From DASZGI01 sp035938995 (GTDB taxonomy: Bacteria; Actinomycetota; Actinomycetes; Streptomycetales; Catenulisporaceae): 20,563 nt of DNA. Below, one piece after another: positions 1 through 7,324 of this stretch. Below the pieces are notes generated by a model. That model ran no database searches. It worked only from the letters and a program-made list of their open reading frames with translations, and was not told the origin of the DNA. Position 1 is the first letter of the stretch. Each line of letters starts with the position of its first letter. The position numbers were made by a program, and so were the translations under genes. The stretch is from contig NZ_DASZGI010000135.1 of NCBI RefSeq assembly GCF_035938995.1, forward strand, positions 1 to 20,563. The letters are read 5' to 3'.

Positions 1-999
1 GTCTGCGAGCCCGAGAAGGCGGGCCGCGTTCCCGCGGAGCCAGTCCTCTGCGACGCCTCCATCGTCGCCGAGGTCCAGTGCGCGGACCTCGGCGACGAGC
101 GTCGCGCAGGGGACCGGGTTCACCCAGGTCGAGGTGCCGAACATGATCTTTCGGCGGCTCGGGCCGCGTCCGTAGTACAGCAGCGGCTCCCAGCCGGATC
201 CGGGCCGCTTGATGTGCTTGGGTCGGTGGGAGGAGATCTCGAGCAGGACGTTCTCGTGCCGGGTCGCGACCGCGAGCATGTCCAGGACCGAGGGCCACCC
301 GGCGTGGCCGGCGACCACCGTCATCCCCGGGTAGCGCGCGGCCAGGTGGTCCACTTGGCGCCCGCCGGAGATGTCGGCGGGCACGGCGGAGGCGAAGTGG
401 TGGCCGGTGTGCAGCCAGAGTGGCAGCCGCGCCTCGTCGGCCAGGCGGAAGACCGGGGCGAATCGCTCCTCGGTCGGATCGACGCCGTCGAGGAAGGGGA
501 TAATGTTGAAGCCCGTCATACCTAGGTCGAGGCAGCGGCGCAGTTCGCGCACCGCGGAGTCCGGACCGTCGCGCAGCGTTATCCCGGCCCACGGGTGCAG
601 CCGGTCCGCGGCGCGGGCGGCGATGTGCGCCACGCGGTCGTTCACGGTCTCGCCGTCCCGCAACCGGGCCGGGCCACCCATGATGACCTCGGCCACGACA
701 CCCTGATCGGTGCGCTCGGCGAGATACGCGTCAACCTCGAACGGCTTGCGATCCGGGGGCAGCAAGATGTCGATCGCCTCAGCGGGTCCGGCATTGTGGA
801 GTCTTGCGGTGTAGAGCGCGTGGTCCGCGCCGAAGTACGTGGCGAAGGACCTGGCGAACACACTCAGATACTGCGGCGCGTAGTGGGCGAGTCTGTCGAG
901 ATAGGCGCGCCAGCCTTCGTCGTCGTAAACGAGTGAACACACGTCGATGATCGGCGGATTCGACGGGGGCACAGTGTTCAAGGGAGACACGCTGTTCAT
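1..999 (-). CDS. Amidohydrolase 2 family protein, incomplete (C-terminus beyond window edge), metal site degenerate
   Basis: An open frame of 333 codons runs from ATG 999-997 to the edge of the window without a stop. The fold reads as a TIM-barrel amidohydrolase of the Amidohydro_2 group (relatives: ACMSD, resorcylate decarboxylases, lactone hydrolases). Supporting segments are the strand-like IIDV at residues 17-20, LWLHTGHH at 194-201 and VVAGHAGW at 228-235. Two usual metal-ligand sites look changed. The N-terminal HxH is replaced by Cys21-Ser-Leu, and the late GSD motif reads Gly288-Thr-Ser-Thr; His197 and His232 remain. The start overlaps the preceding stop by one base (TGATG), so it belongs to the same operon. 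Family membership is fairly secure. The reaction is unknown: hydrolysis or decarboxylation of a pathway intermediate, or a non-catalytic role, are all possible. Confidence 0.8.
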   Translation of the reverse strand, partial: MNSVSPLNTVPPSNPPIIDVCSLVYDDEGWRAYLDRLAHYAPQYLSVFARSFATYFGADHALYTARLHNAGPAEAIDILLPPDRKPFEVDAYLAERTDQGVVAEVIMGGPARLRDGETVNDRVAHIAARAADRLHPWAGITLRDGPDSAVRELRRCLDLGMTGFNIIPFLDGVDPTEERFAPVFRLADEARLPLWLHTGHHFASAVPADISGGRQVDHLAARYPGMTVVAGHAGWPSVLDMLAVATRHENVLLEISSHRPKHIKRPGSGWEPLLYYGRGPSRRKIMFGTSTWVNPVPCATLVAEVRALDLGDDGGVAEDWLRGNAARLLGLAD

Positions 1000-1847
1000 C
1001 AGTGGCCGGTGAAGCTCGGCGGACGGCGTTCCGTGAACGCGCGCAGCCCTTCGCCGCTGTCCCGGACCTCGGCATGCGTGCGCAGGTGGTAGGCGTCCTG
1101 GAGGCGCAGGCCGGTCGTGGCGGGCTGCCCCCAGGTCCGCTCGCGCAGCTCCTTGAACAGCCCGATCGCGCGGGTCGGCGCCTGGCCGAAACCCTCGGCC
1201 AGGCGGGCCAGTTCCTTGTCGAAGTCCTCCGGTTGCACGACTTTGTCGGCCAGTCCGATCGCGAGCGCCTCCGCCGCGGGCACCAAGCGGCCGGTGAGGT
1301 AGATCTCTGTGGCCCGTCCAGGCCCGATCAGCCGGGACATCAGCACCACGTTGCCGACGTGGCCCACCCCGACCAGACAGCTGCCGATCCGGGCCGAGGT
1401 CGACAGGAGCCGGTAGTCGGCTGCGCACACGATCTCTGCGCCCGCCCCTGCGGCCGCGCCTTCGACCGCTGCGACCACGGGCTTCGGGGCACCTAGAATC
1501 ACCTCGCAGATGCGCAGGTAGTACGCGTCCGAAGTGACCGGGTCGAAGGGCGCGGCGTCGCGGTCGCCCTCACGCCAGCGGTCCACGGCCAGCACGTCGT
1601 CGCCCGCGCAGAACGTGCCGTCCGCACCACGCAGGACGATGACCCTGACCTGAGCGTCGTCGCCCGCGACCACGAGCCCGCGAAGCAGGCCGTGCGCCAT
1701 TTCGCGAGTAAGGCTATTGCGCCGCTCGGGCCGATTGAGGGTGAGCGTGGCGACACCGTCCGAAAGACTCGCGCGCAGGATGCCCGCATCGCCGAGTTCA
1801 TCGGCGAACGCGGCGAAGCCGGGCCTGACCCAGCCGGAACCGTTCAT
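999..1847 (-). CDS. Crotonase-superfamily protein (enoyl-CoA hydratase/isomerase), one catalytic Glu missing
   Basis: This 282-residue protein has the normal crotonase length. Its oxyanion-hole segment is FCAGDD (79-84), and the second glycine-rich segment is GAGAEIVCAADYRL (134-147). Glu138 matches the first catalytic Glu of enoyl-CoA hydratase. The second one (the PE of GLPE in the paralogue at 14246-15013) aligns with Leu158, so ordinary syn-hydration of an enoyl-CoA is doubtful. A single-acid isomerase, a hydrolase, or an oxa-Michael cyclase acting on a CoA ester would fit better. ATG 1847 was chosen because it overlaps the upstream stop as ATGA; the frame stays open to 1958, but that extension lies inside the upstream gene and lacks family features. 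NonS, a crotonase homologue that closes the tetrahydrofuran ring in nonactin biosynthesis (from memory), is the suggestive precedent. Confidence 0.88.
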   Translation of the reverse strand: MNGSGWVRPGFAAFADELGDAGILRASLSDGVATLTLNRPERRNSLTREMAHGLLRGLVVAGDDAQVRVIVLRGADGTFCAGDDVLAVDRWREGDRDAAPFDPVTSDAYYLRICEVILGAPKPVVAAVEGAAAGAGAEIVCAADYRLLSTSARIGSCLVGVGHVGNVVLMSRLIGPGRATEIYLTGRLVPAAEALAIGLADKVVQPEDFDKELARLAEGFGQAPTRAIGLFKELRERTWGQPATTGLRLQDAYHLRTHAEVRDSGEGLRAFTERRPPSFTGH

Positions 1848-2245
1848 CTCAGCTCTCCCATGCGCAGCCGGAGCCCGGCTGCCTCGCGGTCCCAGGTGAG
1901 GTAGGAGGTCCCGGCGATACCCACGTTGCCATCGCACCAAGCCTGCGCGGCCGTCCATTCAACGGTGTCGAGACCCTCGTGGTCCCAATGCAGCGGCCGC
2001 CACTCCCCCACGGAGGAAAACCGACCGCGCACGTCCTGAACCACGGCGGCGTTGCCGGCAGCCGCGCAGTCGGCCGGGGACAGGGTATCCAAACGCAGGC
2101 AGCCGGCCTTGCCGTAGGGAGTCCGGAACACGATCGTCGGATGCGGCACCTCGTCGTCCGGGCGCCACATATCCGCACGAAGGATCACGCCATCGCGCAT
2201 CGGCACGTCCGCATCATGCTCGATCAGGGTGCACCTTCCGGGCAT
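1844..2245 (-). CDS. Truncated CocE/NonD (peptidase S15-like) hydrolase, N-terminal fragment only
   Basis: The 133 residues match only the first part of a CocE/NonD-type alpha/beta hydrolase, which normally exceeds 500 residues. Seen are the opening DVPMRDGVILRADMWRP (residues 13-29), the core FRTPYGK (40-46), the VVQDVRGR stretch (68-75) and the nucleophile elbow GTSYL (112-116), where the usual motif is GxSYxG. The frame stops about 20 residues later. The catalytic Asp and His, the cap and the jelly-roll domain are therefore absent. ATG 2245 has a good ribosome site (AAGGGAG, 5-nt spacer). An in-frame GTG at 2278 overlapping the upstream stop as GTGA is the alternative. The stop overlaps the next start as ATGA, so the fragment still sits in the translational relay. 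It is probably a non-functional remnant kept for coupling, or a small protein with a new role. Confidence 0.72.
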   Translation of the reverse strand: MPGRCTLIEHDADVPMRDGVILRADMWRPDDEVPHPTIVFRTPYGKAGCLRLDTLSPADCAAAGNAAVVQDVRGRFSSVGEWRPLHWDHEGLDTVEWTAAQAWCDGNVGIAGTSYLTWDREAAGLRLRMGELR

Positions 2246-2274
2246 CCGTGCTCCCTTCGTCTCCGCCATCGGCG

Positions 2275-3078
2275 TCACCGCTGTCCGCTCGCTGCCGCGC
2301 TGGGAACCGCCGCCGCGAATGCGTAACGGGTCAGGCCGCGATTCGCATCGGCCCGGGAAGCCACCGGCGCCACCGGGATCAGGGGTCCGACATTCATCCG
2401 GGCGGGCCTGGTGACGAGCCACGCCACCGTGTCCGCGACGTCCTCGGCCGTCAGCACGTCTGTCTCCGGCACGCCCTGCGACGCGGGGTCGGCCGCCAGC
2501 CCGGTACGCACCCAGCCGGGGCAGATCGCCGCCGCGCGCACCCCGTGGTCTCGCCCCTCCTCGGCGACCAGCTCGGTCAGCTGGTGCAGGGCCGCCTTGG
2601 TCACGCCGTATCCGCCGGTGCCGGGGACGGCTTCGAGGCCTGCGGCGGAGCCGATCATGACCATCCAGCCGTGGCCGCGCTCGAGCATCGACGGCATCAA
2701 CTCGCGCACCAGCAGGAACGGCGCGGTCAGGTTGAGCCGGAGCATCAGGTCCCAGTGCCGCAACGCGGTCTCGTGCACAGCGCCGAGCCGGACGGCGGCC
2801 GCGCTGTAGATCAGCAGGTCGATTGGCCCGAGCCGGTCCCGGACCGTCTCCACGCAGGACGCCACCCCGTCATCGGCGGCGAAATCGGCGAGGACGGTCA
2901 GCGCCCGGGCACCGTGTGCACGGACAGCGTCGGCGACCTCGGTTAGTTCAACGGCGCGGCGGGCGGCGATGGCGACGTCGGCTCCTTCGCGGGCGAGCGC
3001 CACCGCGGTCGCCGCCCCGATGCCGGACGAGCCGCCCGCGACCAGCGCGGTACGCCCGGCCAGCGGCCGCGCGGTCAC
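2275..3078 (-). CDS. Short-chain dehydrogenase/reductase (ketoreductase-like)
   Basis: This is a classical SDR of 267 residues that reduces a carbonyl (or oxidises an alcohol) with NAD(P)H. The cofactor motif GGSSGIG is at 15-21. The catalytic tetrad is complete: Asn116, Ser144, Tyr157 and Lys161 (YGVTK). The usual NNAG motif is replaced by YSAAA near 91-95. The start is GTG 3078, which overlaps the stop of the upstream tandem-SDR gene as GTGA; a longer frame to 3360 would only add sequence overlapping that gene. In context it is one of four SDR genes that could reduce beta-keto intermediates to beta-hydroxy acids of different stereochemistry. Substrate and stereo-outcome cannot be read from the sequence. 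Confidence 0.92.
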   Translation of the reverse strand: MTARPLAGRTALVAGGSSGIGAATAVALAREGADVAIAARRAVELTEVADAVRAHGARALTVLADFAADDGVASCVETVRDRLGPIDLLIYSAAAVRLGAVHETALRHWDLMLRLNLTAPFLLVRELMPSMLERGHGWMVMIGSAAGLEAVPGTGGYGVTKAALHQLTELVAEEGRDHGVRAAAICPGWVRTGLAADPASQGVPETDVLTAEDVADTVAWLVTRPARMNVGPLIPVAPVASRADANRGLTRYAFAAAVPSAAASGQR

Positions 3079-4634
3079 CGGACCCCGCCAAGCCGGCCGG
3101 CGAGCACCGCTTCGCCTTCGCCCTCCATCAGGGAACTGCCGCGTGCAGCGAGTGGGGGCAGGCCGCCGAGGCCGTAGCCGCCGTCCACCCGCAGTCGCGC
3201 CCCGGTGACGTAGGCCCCCGCCGGGCTGAGCAGGTAGCCCAGGACCGCCGCGACCTCGGCCGGCTGGCCGACCCGGCCCGCGGGGATGCGGCTGAGCCAA
3301 CCGTTGCGGAACTCCGGTCCGGCGGCCTCGCCCATCGGGGTCTCGATGATGCCGGGGCATACGCAGTTCACCCGGATCCCGTGGCGCGCGGTGCTCGCGG
3401 CGAGGCAGCGCGAGTACTGCACCATCGCAGCCTTGCTCGCCCCGTATGCCTCAACCTGTGTCACTGGTACCGACGTGCTGCCTACCGAGGCGACTGCTGC
3501 GATCGCCCCGGGTATCGCGGCGCCGATCCAGCGGCGTACCAGTGCGGCACTCAGGGTGCTGTAACCGCCGAGGTTCACCGCGAACGTCTGATCCCACGCG
3601 TCCGTCCCGGTGCACACGGAGTCGAATTCGAGGTGCCCCGCGGCGTAGAGCAGGCGGTCCACCCGGCCAGCGGCCTGCCACGCCTGGTCGGCGAGCGCGG
3701 CGACCGCGCCGGCGTCGGCGGCGTCGCAGGGCAGGACCCAGGCCCGGCGGCCGAGCTTCGCGATCAGCGCGGCGACGTCCTCGAGCGCGGCGCTCCGGCG
3801 GGCGGCCAGCACAATATCCGAGCCCTGGGACGCGAGGTGCAATGCGCTGGCTAGGCCGATGCCGCTGCTCGCGCCCACGACGAGGGTGACGGGGCGATCG
3901 GGTTCCGTCGGTCCGGCGGGAAGGGCGGCGGCGAGCTGTGTTTCGGCCGAGGTGCGGACCGAGTCCGCCCGGCCGGACCGTGGCGTCGGAATGAAGTCCA
4001 GGTCCATGCCGCCGTCGAGCGCGATAGTTTCGCCGACCAGGTAAGACGGCCCCGGCGAGGTCAGCAGGCCGAGCGCACCGGCCAGGTCGGCCGGCTCGGC
4101 GGGGCGTCGGATGACGAGGTGGCGCAACAGTTCGGCCTCCACCCCGGCGGGCAGGGCGTGGCCAAGGAAGGGCGCGTATCCGAAGGCTGCGGTGTTGACC
4201 ATCACTCCGTCGGCCGCGGCGGACGCGGCCAGGTGCCGCCACCACGCCAGATCCGCGGCCCGGGCGGCCGCGCGCTCAGCCGATCCGCCCGTGTGCACCT
4301 GCGGGCCGCTGTCCGTGACGAGCACCATGCGGCCCTTTCCACGGCGGGCCATGGCTCGGGCGACATCGAGGACGTGCTCGCGCGGCAGCCGCTGGAACGG
4401 GTCTCCTGCGCCGAAGACGTCGTTGCGCACCAATGCGACGCAACAGACGTGTGGCGTCCGATCATCGGAGGCTGGAAGGCCTGCGACCGGTTCGGCGCCG
4501 CTCTCGGTCAGGGCCGCGCGCACCGCGGCGTCAGCGGTCGGATCGTTCGCCAGCACGAGCGCGGTGACGGGCGGGCGGGCATCGCTCGCTGACGCGTCGA
4601 ACCGTGTCTCGTCCGATAGAGCCGTATCAGGCAT
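3075..4634 (-). CDS. Tandem SDR fusion: degenerate N-terminal SDR plus catalytic C-terminal ketoreductase
   Basis: The 519-residue protein holds two SDR-like halves. Residues about 22-215 look like an SDR that has lost its signatures: the cofactor loop reads LANDPTADAA (28-37) with no GxxxGxG, and there is no YxxxK, yet the half ends with the family's typical ETIALDGGMDL (202-212). Residues about 248-490 form a canonical SDR with GASSGIG (254-260), Asn354, Ser383 or Ser386, Tyr397 and Lys401 (YGASK), closing with RVDGGYG. Mycobacterial FabG4, a high-molecular-weight ketoreductase with a non-catalytic N-terminal domain acting on CoA substrates, is a known parallel. ATG 4634 was chosen over the longer frame to 4736 because the extra sequence is the end of the previous gene; a G-run lies 4 nt upstream. 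The gene overlaps the previous stop by 8 nt. Confidence 0.88.
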   Translation of the reverse strand: MPDTALSDETRFDASASDARPPVTALVLANDPTADAAVRAALTESGAEPVAGLPASDDRTPHVCCVALVRNDVFGAGDPFQRLPREHVLDVARAMARRGKGRMVLVTDSGPQVHTGGSAERAAARAADLAWWRHLAASAAADGVMVNTAAFGYAPFLGHALPAGVEAELLRHLVIRRPAEPADLAGALGLLTSPGPSYLVGETIALDGGMDLDFIPTPRSGRADSVRTSAETQLAAALPAGPTEPDRPVTLVVGASSGIGLASALHLASQGSDIVLAARRSAALEDVAALIAKLGRRAWVLPCDAADAGAVAALADQAWQAAGRVDRLLYAAGHLEFDSVCTGTDAWDQTFAVNLGGYSTLSAALVRRWIGAAIPGAIAAVASVGSTSVPVTQVEAYGASKAAMVQYSRCLAASTARHGIRVNCVCPGIIETPMGEAAGPEFRNGWLSRIPAGRVGQPAEVAAVLGYLLSPAGAYVTGARLRVDGGYGLGGLPPLAARGSSLMEGEGEAVLAGRLGGVR

Positions 4635-6003
4635 CGAGCCCCCCGGTGAGGCGTTCCACGAGTAGGGTCGTCGCGTCGCCGCCGGCGCCGGCGGCCACGA
4701 CAAGCGCCGCGTCCCCGCCAGTGGCCTGAGGCGCACCGACCACGGAGTCGGCGGCCAACGCGCGGTAAGGCTCTCGACAGTTGACCACGGGACCGACGCT
4801 TCCGCGCTCGAGCATCATCAGCGTTCCGAGCAGGCGGACCAAGCCCCCGATTCCGGCGACGTGTCCGAACGCGGCCTCCTGGTTGGTGACCGTGAGCGGT
4901 CCGGCATAGTCGAGCGTCTCGCGCACGCGGGCGACCACGGCACAGAAGTGGTCTTCCACGAAGCGGTTGCCGTCGGCGTAGTCGTCAACGAACGCGATCC
5001 GGTCCGGCGAGCGGTCTGCCGCGGCGAGCACCGACACGATGTCGTCGGCCACTCGGTCTGGCGGTCCGGTGGCCACGACGCTCGGTCCGTTGCTGCGAGA
5101 GGTCCGGGTGTGTATCCGCCATTCGGTTCCCGCGGCTCCTTCCCCCGCCCCGCGTGCCTCAGGGTTCTCCAGAACCGCGTTTTCCAGAATCACTGCGACG
5201 GCGCCCTCTCCGGTCGCGTTGCCGTCGAGCAGTTCATCGTGCGGCCGGATCGAGGCGGGATCCGCGGACAGCGATGAAGCACGGTATCCCTGCCGACTGG
5301 TGTATGTGGCGCTGGAGACGTAGACCGGGTCTACTGCCGTGTCCACGCCGACGATCACCGCGCGGTCGGCGTCCCCGGAGCGGAACATGCCGAGCACGAC
5401 CTCGACGGCGCGCAGCGGGACATTGCAGGAGCCTGCGATGTTCAGCGTAGGGCACTTGATGCCCAGGGTCGTCGCGACGCTGCCGAGGACGGCCGGCGGT
5501 GTGCCGGTCATCCAGTAATCCATGCCCAGGGCAGCCGGGCCGCCCGCGGCGAGCTTGTCGAAGTAGCGCCCCGTCTCCGCGAACGCGAACTGCAGCGAGG
5601 CGGACACCAGCACGGTGCGTCCGTCGTCGAGGTCTTCGGGGGCGAGTCCCGCATCCGCCAGGGCCGCGCGCACCGCGCCGAGCGCGAGGAGCGACGCGCG
5701 CGCGGTGCGGGACGCGAACTTCTCGCCCACCTCCAGCTCGCGGGCCGGGTCCCAGCCGTGCACCAGGCCGGCGATCCGCAGCGGCGAGCCAGGGTACTCA
5801 TACGGCGAAAGGCAGCACAGGCCGCCGTGCACGATCTCCCAGAACGTCTTCAGATCAGCGCACACGCCGTCGGGTCCGGGGAGGATCACTCCGGCGCCGG
5901 CCAGCCGGACGCGCGTCGACCGCGCGCTGGTGGACCGCGCAGCGTTGGATCGCACGGTGTTGGATTGCACATCGCGCGCCGGATCCGTCAGCTCAGCAGA
6001 CAT
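4627..6003 (-). CDS. Ketosynthase (KAS I/II fold) with first catalytic His replaced by Tyr
   Basis: This 458-residue thiolase-fold protein aligns with FabF-type ketosynthases. The nucleophile is Cys193 (AGSCN, where FabF has TAC), followed after 17 residues by the usual SGDAD. LLDGNATGEGAV (258-269) corresponds to the DGFVxGEGA motif. The HGTxT motif is replaced by DDYADG: Tyr342 stands where FabF has its first active-site His. His381 (FGH) keeps the second. The enzyme can probably form an acyl-thioester but may not decarboxylate malonyl units normally. A neighbouring KS has lost the same residue, so the two may act as a pair. The start is ATG 6003 with a strong GGAGGG site at 6009-6014. Residues 12-31 are four five-residue repeats. 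Alternatives are a C-O bond-forming KS (NonJ/NonK type), a chain-length-factor-like partner, or an acyl carrier enzyme. Confidence 0.88.
   Translation of the reverse strand: MSAELTDPARDVQSNTVRSNAARSTSARSTRVRLAGAGVILPGPDGVCADLKTFWEIVHGGLCCLSPYEYPGSPLRIAGLVHGWDPARELEVGEKFASRTARASLLALGAVRAALADAGLAPEDLDDGRTVLVSASLQFAFAETGRYFDKLAAGGPAALGMDYWMTGTPPAVLGSVATTLGIKCPTLNIAGSCNVPLRAVEVVLGMFRSGDADRAVIVGVDTAVDPVYVSSATYTSRQGYRASSLSADPASIRPHDELLDGNATGEGAVAVILENAVLENPEARGAGEGAAGTEWRIHTRTSRSNGPSVVATGPPDRVADDIVSVLAAADRSPDRIAFVDDYADGNRFVEDHFCAVVARVRETLDYAGPLTVTNQEAAFGHVAGIGGLVRLLGTLMMLERGSVGPVVNCREPYRALAADSVVGAPQATGGDAALVVAAGAGGDATTLLVERLTGGLDA
5915..5974. repeat. Four 15-bp tandem units inside the ketosynthase N-terminus
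   Basis: Four consecutive 15-base units at 5915, 5930, 5945 and 5960 share the pattern (G/T)TGGA(C/T)CGCxCxxTG with drift. Because 15 is a multiple of three, the repeat preserves the frame and encodes the pentapeptides VQSNT, VRSNA, ARSTS and ARSTR (residues 12-31 of the ketosynthase starting at 6003). It lies before the conserved fold begins, so copy number could vary without destroying the enzyme. Confidence 0.75.
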
Positions 6004-7324
6004 GCGAGCCCTCCACCAGGATCGCGCTGGTCACGCCGCCGATCTGGTAGTTGAAACTGAGCGCATGGTCGAACGCGAGCGGGCGGGTCTCGGTGCCCGG
6101 CACCGGGTCGAAGCCGCACACCTCGTCGGGTTGCTCGCAGTTCGCGGTGGGGCACACGGCGCCGCGGTCCATCATGAGCAGGGTGGCCGCGACGCCGAGG
6201 TTGCCCAGCGGCGCGCCGCTGTGCCCGAAGCAGGCCTCCTGCGAGCTGACCAGCACATCGTGCGCGCAGGCGCCGTAGAGGTCGCGCACCGCGTTCGCCT
6301 CGATCAGCGTGAACAGCGGATCCCCCTCAGCTCCACCATTGATATAAGGTATCTGGTCGAGGTCGACGTGGTCGGCGACACACGCGCGCACCGCAGCGGA
6401 CAGCGCGGAGCCGCTCTCGTCGATGGACACGGCGCTCGGCAGGCCGCCGCGGGTGGTCGCCTGCGCGAGCAGCCTGCCGTACGGCCGCGCCCCGCGCCGG
6501 TCCGCGCGCTCGCGGCTCTCCAGGATCAACGTGACCGAGCCGTCGCCGAAGTTCACACAGTCCGAGCGGCGGTCGTACGGACGCATCGGGTGGTCGAAGC
6601 GCGGCGCCGTCGGGGGCGCGCTGTTGTGGGTCGCCGAGATCCCGGTCTGCTCGGCGACCAGCCGCAGCCGGTCCGCGTGCCGCATCCGCTCGGTATCGAA
6701 CGCGTCCACGCCGGTGACCACCGCGACGTCCACCTCACCGCTCTCGATGAGCCGACGCGCGACTCCCAGCAACACGGCGGACGAGGCGCAGCCGCAGGTG
6801 ACCGTGTAGCTCGGTCCGGTGCTGCGGGTGAGCGCCGCTTGAACGCTCACCACGTCGTTGGAGGTGCCGGCGATCACCAGGCGGACGAACAGCGCCTTGG
6901 CCTCCTGCGGGGTGATCTTCTCCGGGGCGGCCTGATACCAGGCGAGGTAGCTGTCGAAGTTGCTGTCCACCCCGGCGCGCGCGGTGAGCACGGCGGCGTC
7001 CGCGAGGTCGCCGGCCCGGAAGTCGAGCTTCGCGTCGGCGCAGGCCTCGACCAGCGAAAGCAGGCCGTATCGGTGCACGGGGGCGTAGTGGCGGGTGTGG
7101 CGCTCGGGGATCTCCGGCAGCTTCTCGGCGAACCGCGGCTCGGGCAGGTCGACCAGGCCGTGGAAGAACCCGTCGTGGTCGAGCATCGAGCGCCCGCGCG
7201 AGACGACGTCCCACAGGTCGTCCGCGGTGGATACGGGCCCTGTCACACCTCCGGGCAGGCAGAAGCCCATCCCGGTCACCAGCGCGTCCCGGGCGCCGCC
7301 CGGCACCGCTCCCCCGGCGCTCAC
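5993..7324 (-). CDS. Ketosynthase (KAS I/II fold) with first catalytic His replaced by Gly
   Basis: The 443-residue protein is a FabF-like condensing enzyme. It starts with ALVTGMGFCLPGG (14-26) and has nucleophile Cys179 in TCGCASSA (176-183). The stretch YINGGAEGDP (327-336) aligns without gaps to FabF's YVNAHGTSTP, which puts Gly331 at the first catalytic His. His368 (FGH) retains the second, and FNYQIGG (424-430) corresponds to NSFGFGG. The start is GTG 7324, overlapping the upstream SDR stop as GTGA, and the stop lies 11 nt inside the next gene, which encodes a ketosynthase with a Tyr at the same site. Adjacent, tightly coupled ketosynthases often form heterodimers, but both here keep Cys, unlike a KS/chain-length-factor pair. 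Loss of the decarboxylation His suggests a non-decarboxylating reaction such as ester (C-O) formation; this is inference. Confidence 0.88.
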   Translation of the reverse strand: MSAGGAVPGGARDALVTGMGFCLPGGVTGPVSTADDLWDVVSRGRSMLDHDGFFHGLVDLPEPRFAEKLPEIPERHTRHYAPVHRYGLLSLVEACADAKLDFRAGDLADAAVLTARAGVDSNFDSYLAWYQAAPEKITPQEAKALFVRLVIAGTSNDVVSVQAALTRSTGPSYTVTCGCASSAVLLGVARRLIESGEVDVAVVTGVDAFDTERMRHADRLRLVAEQTGISATHNSAPPTAPRFDHPMRPYDRRSDCVNFGDGSVTLILESRERADRRGARPYGRLLAQATTRGGLPSAVSIDESGSALSAAVRACVADHVDLDQIPYINGGAEGDPLFTLIEANAVRDLYGACAHDVLVSSQEACFGHSGAPLGNLGVAATLLMMDRGAVCPTANCEQPDEVCGFDPVPGTETRPLAFDHALSFNYQIGGVTSAILVEGSHVC

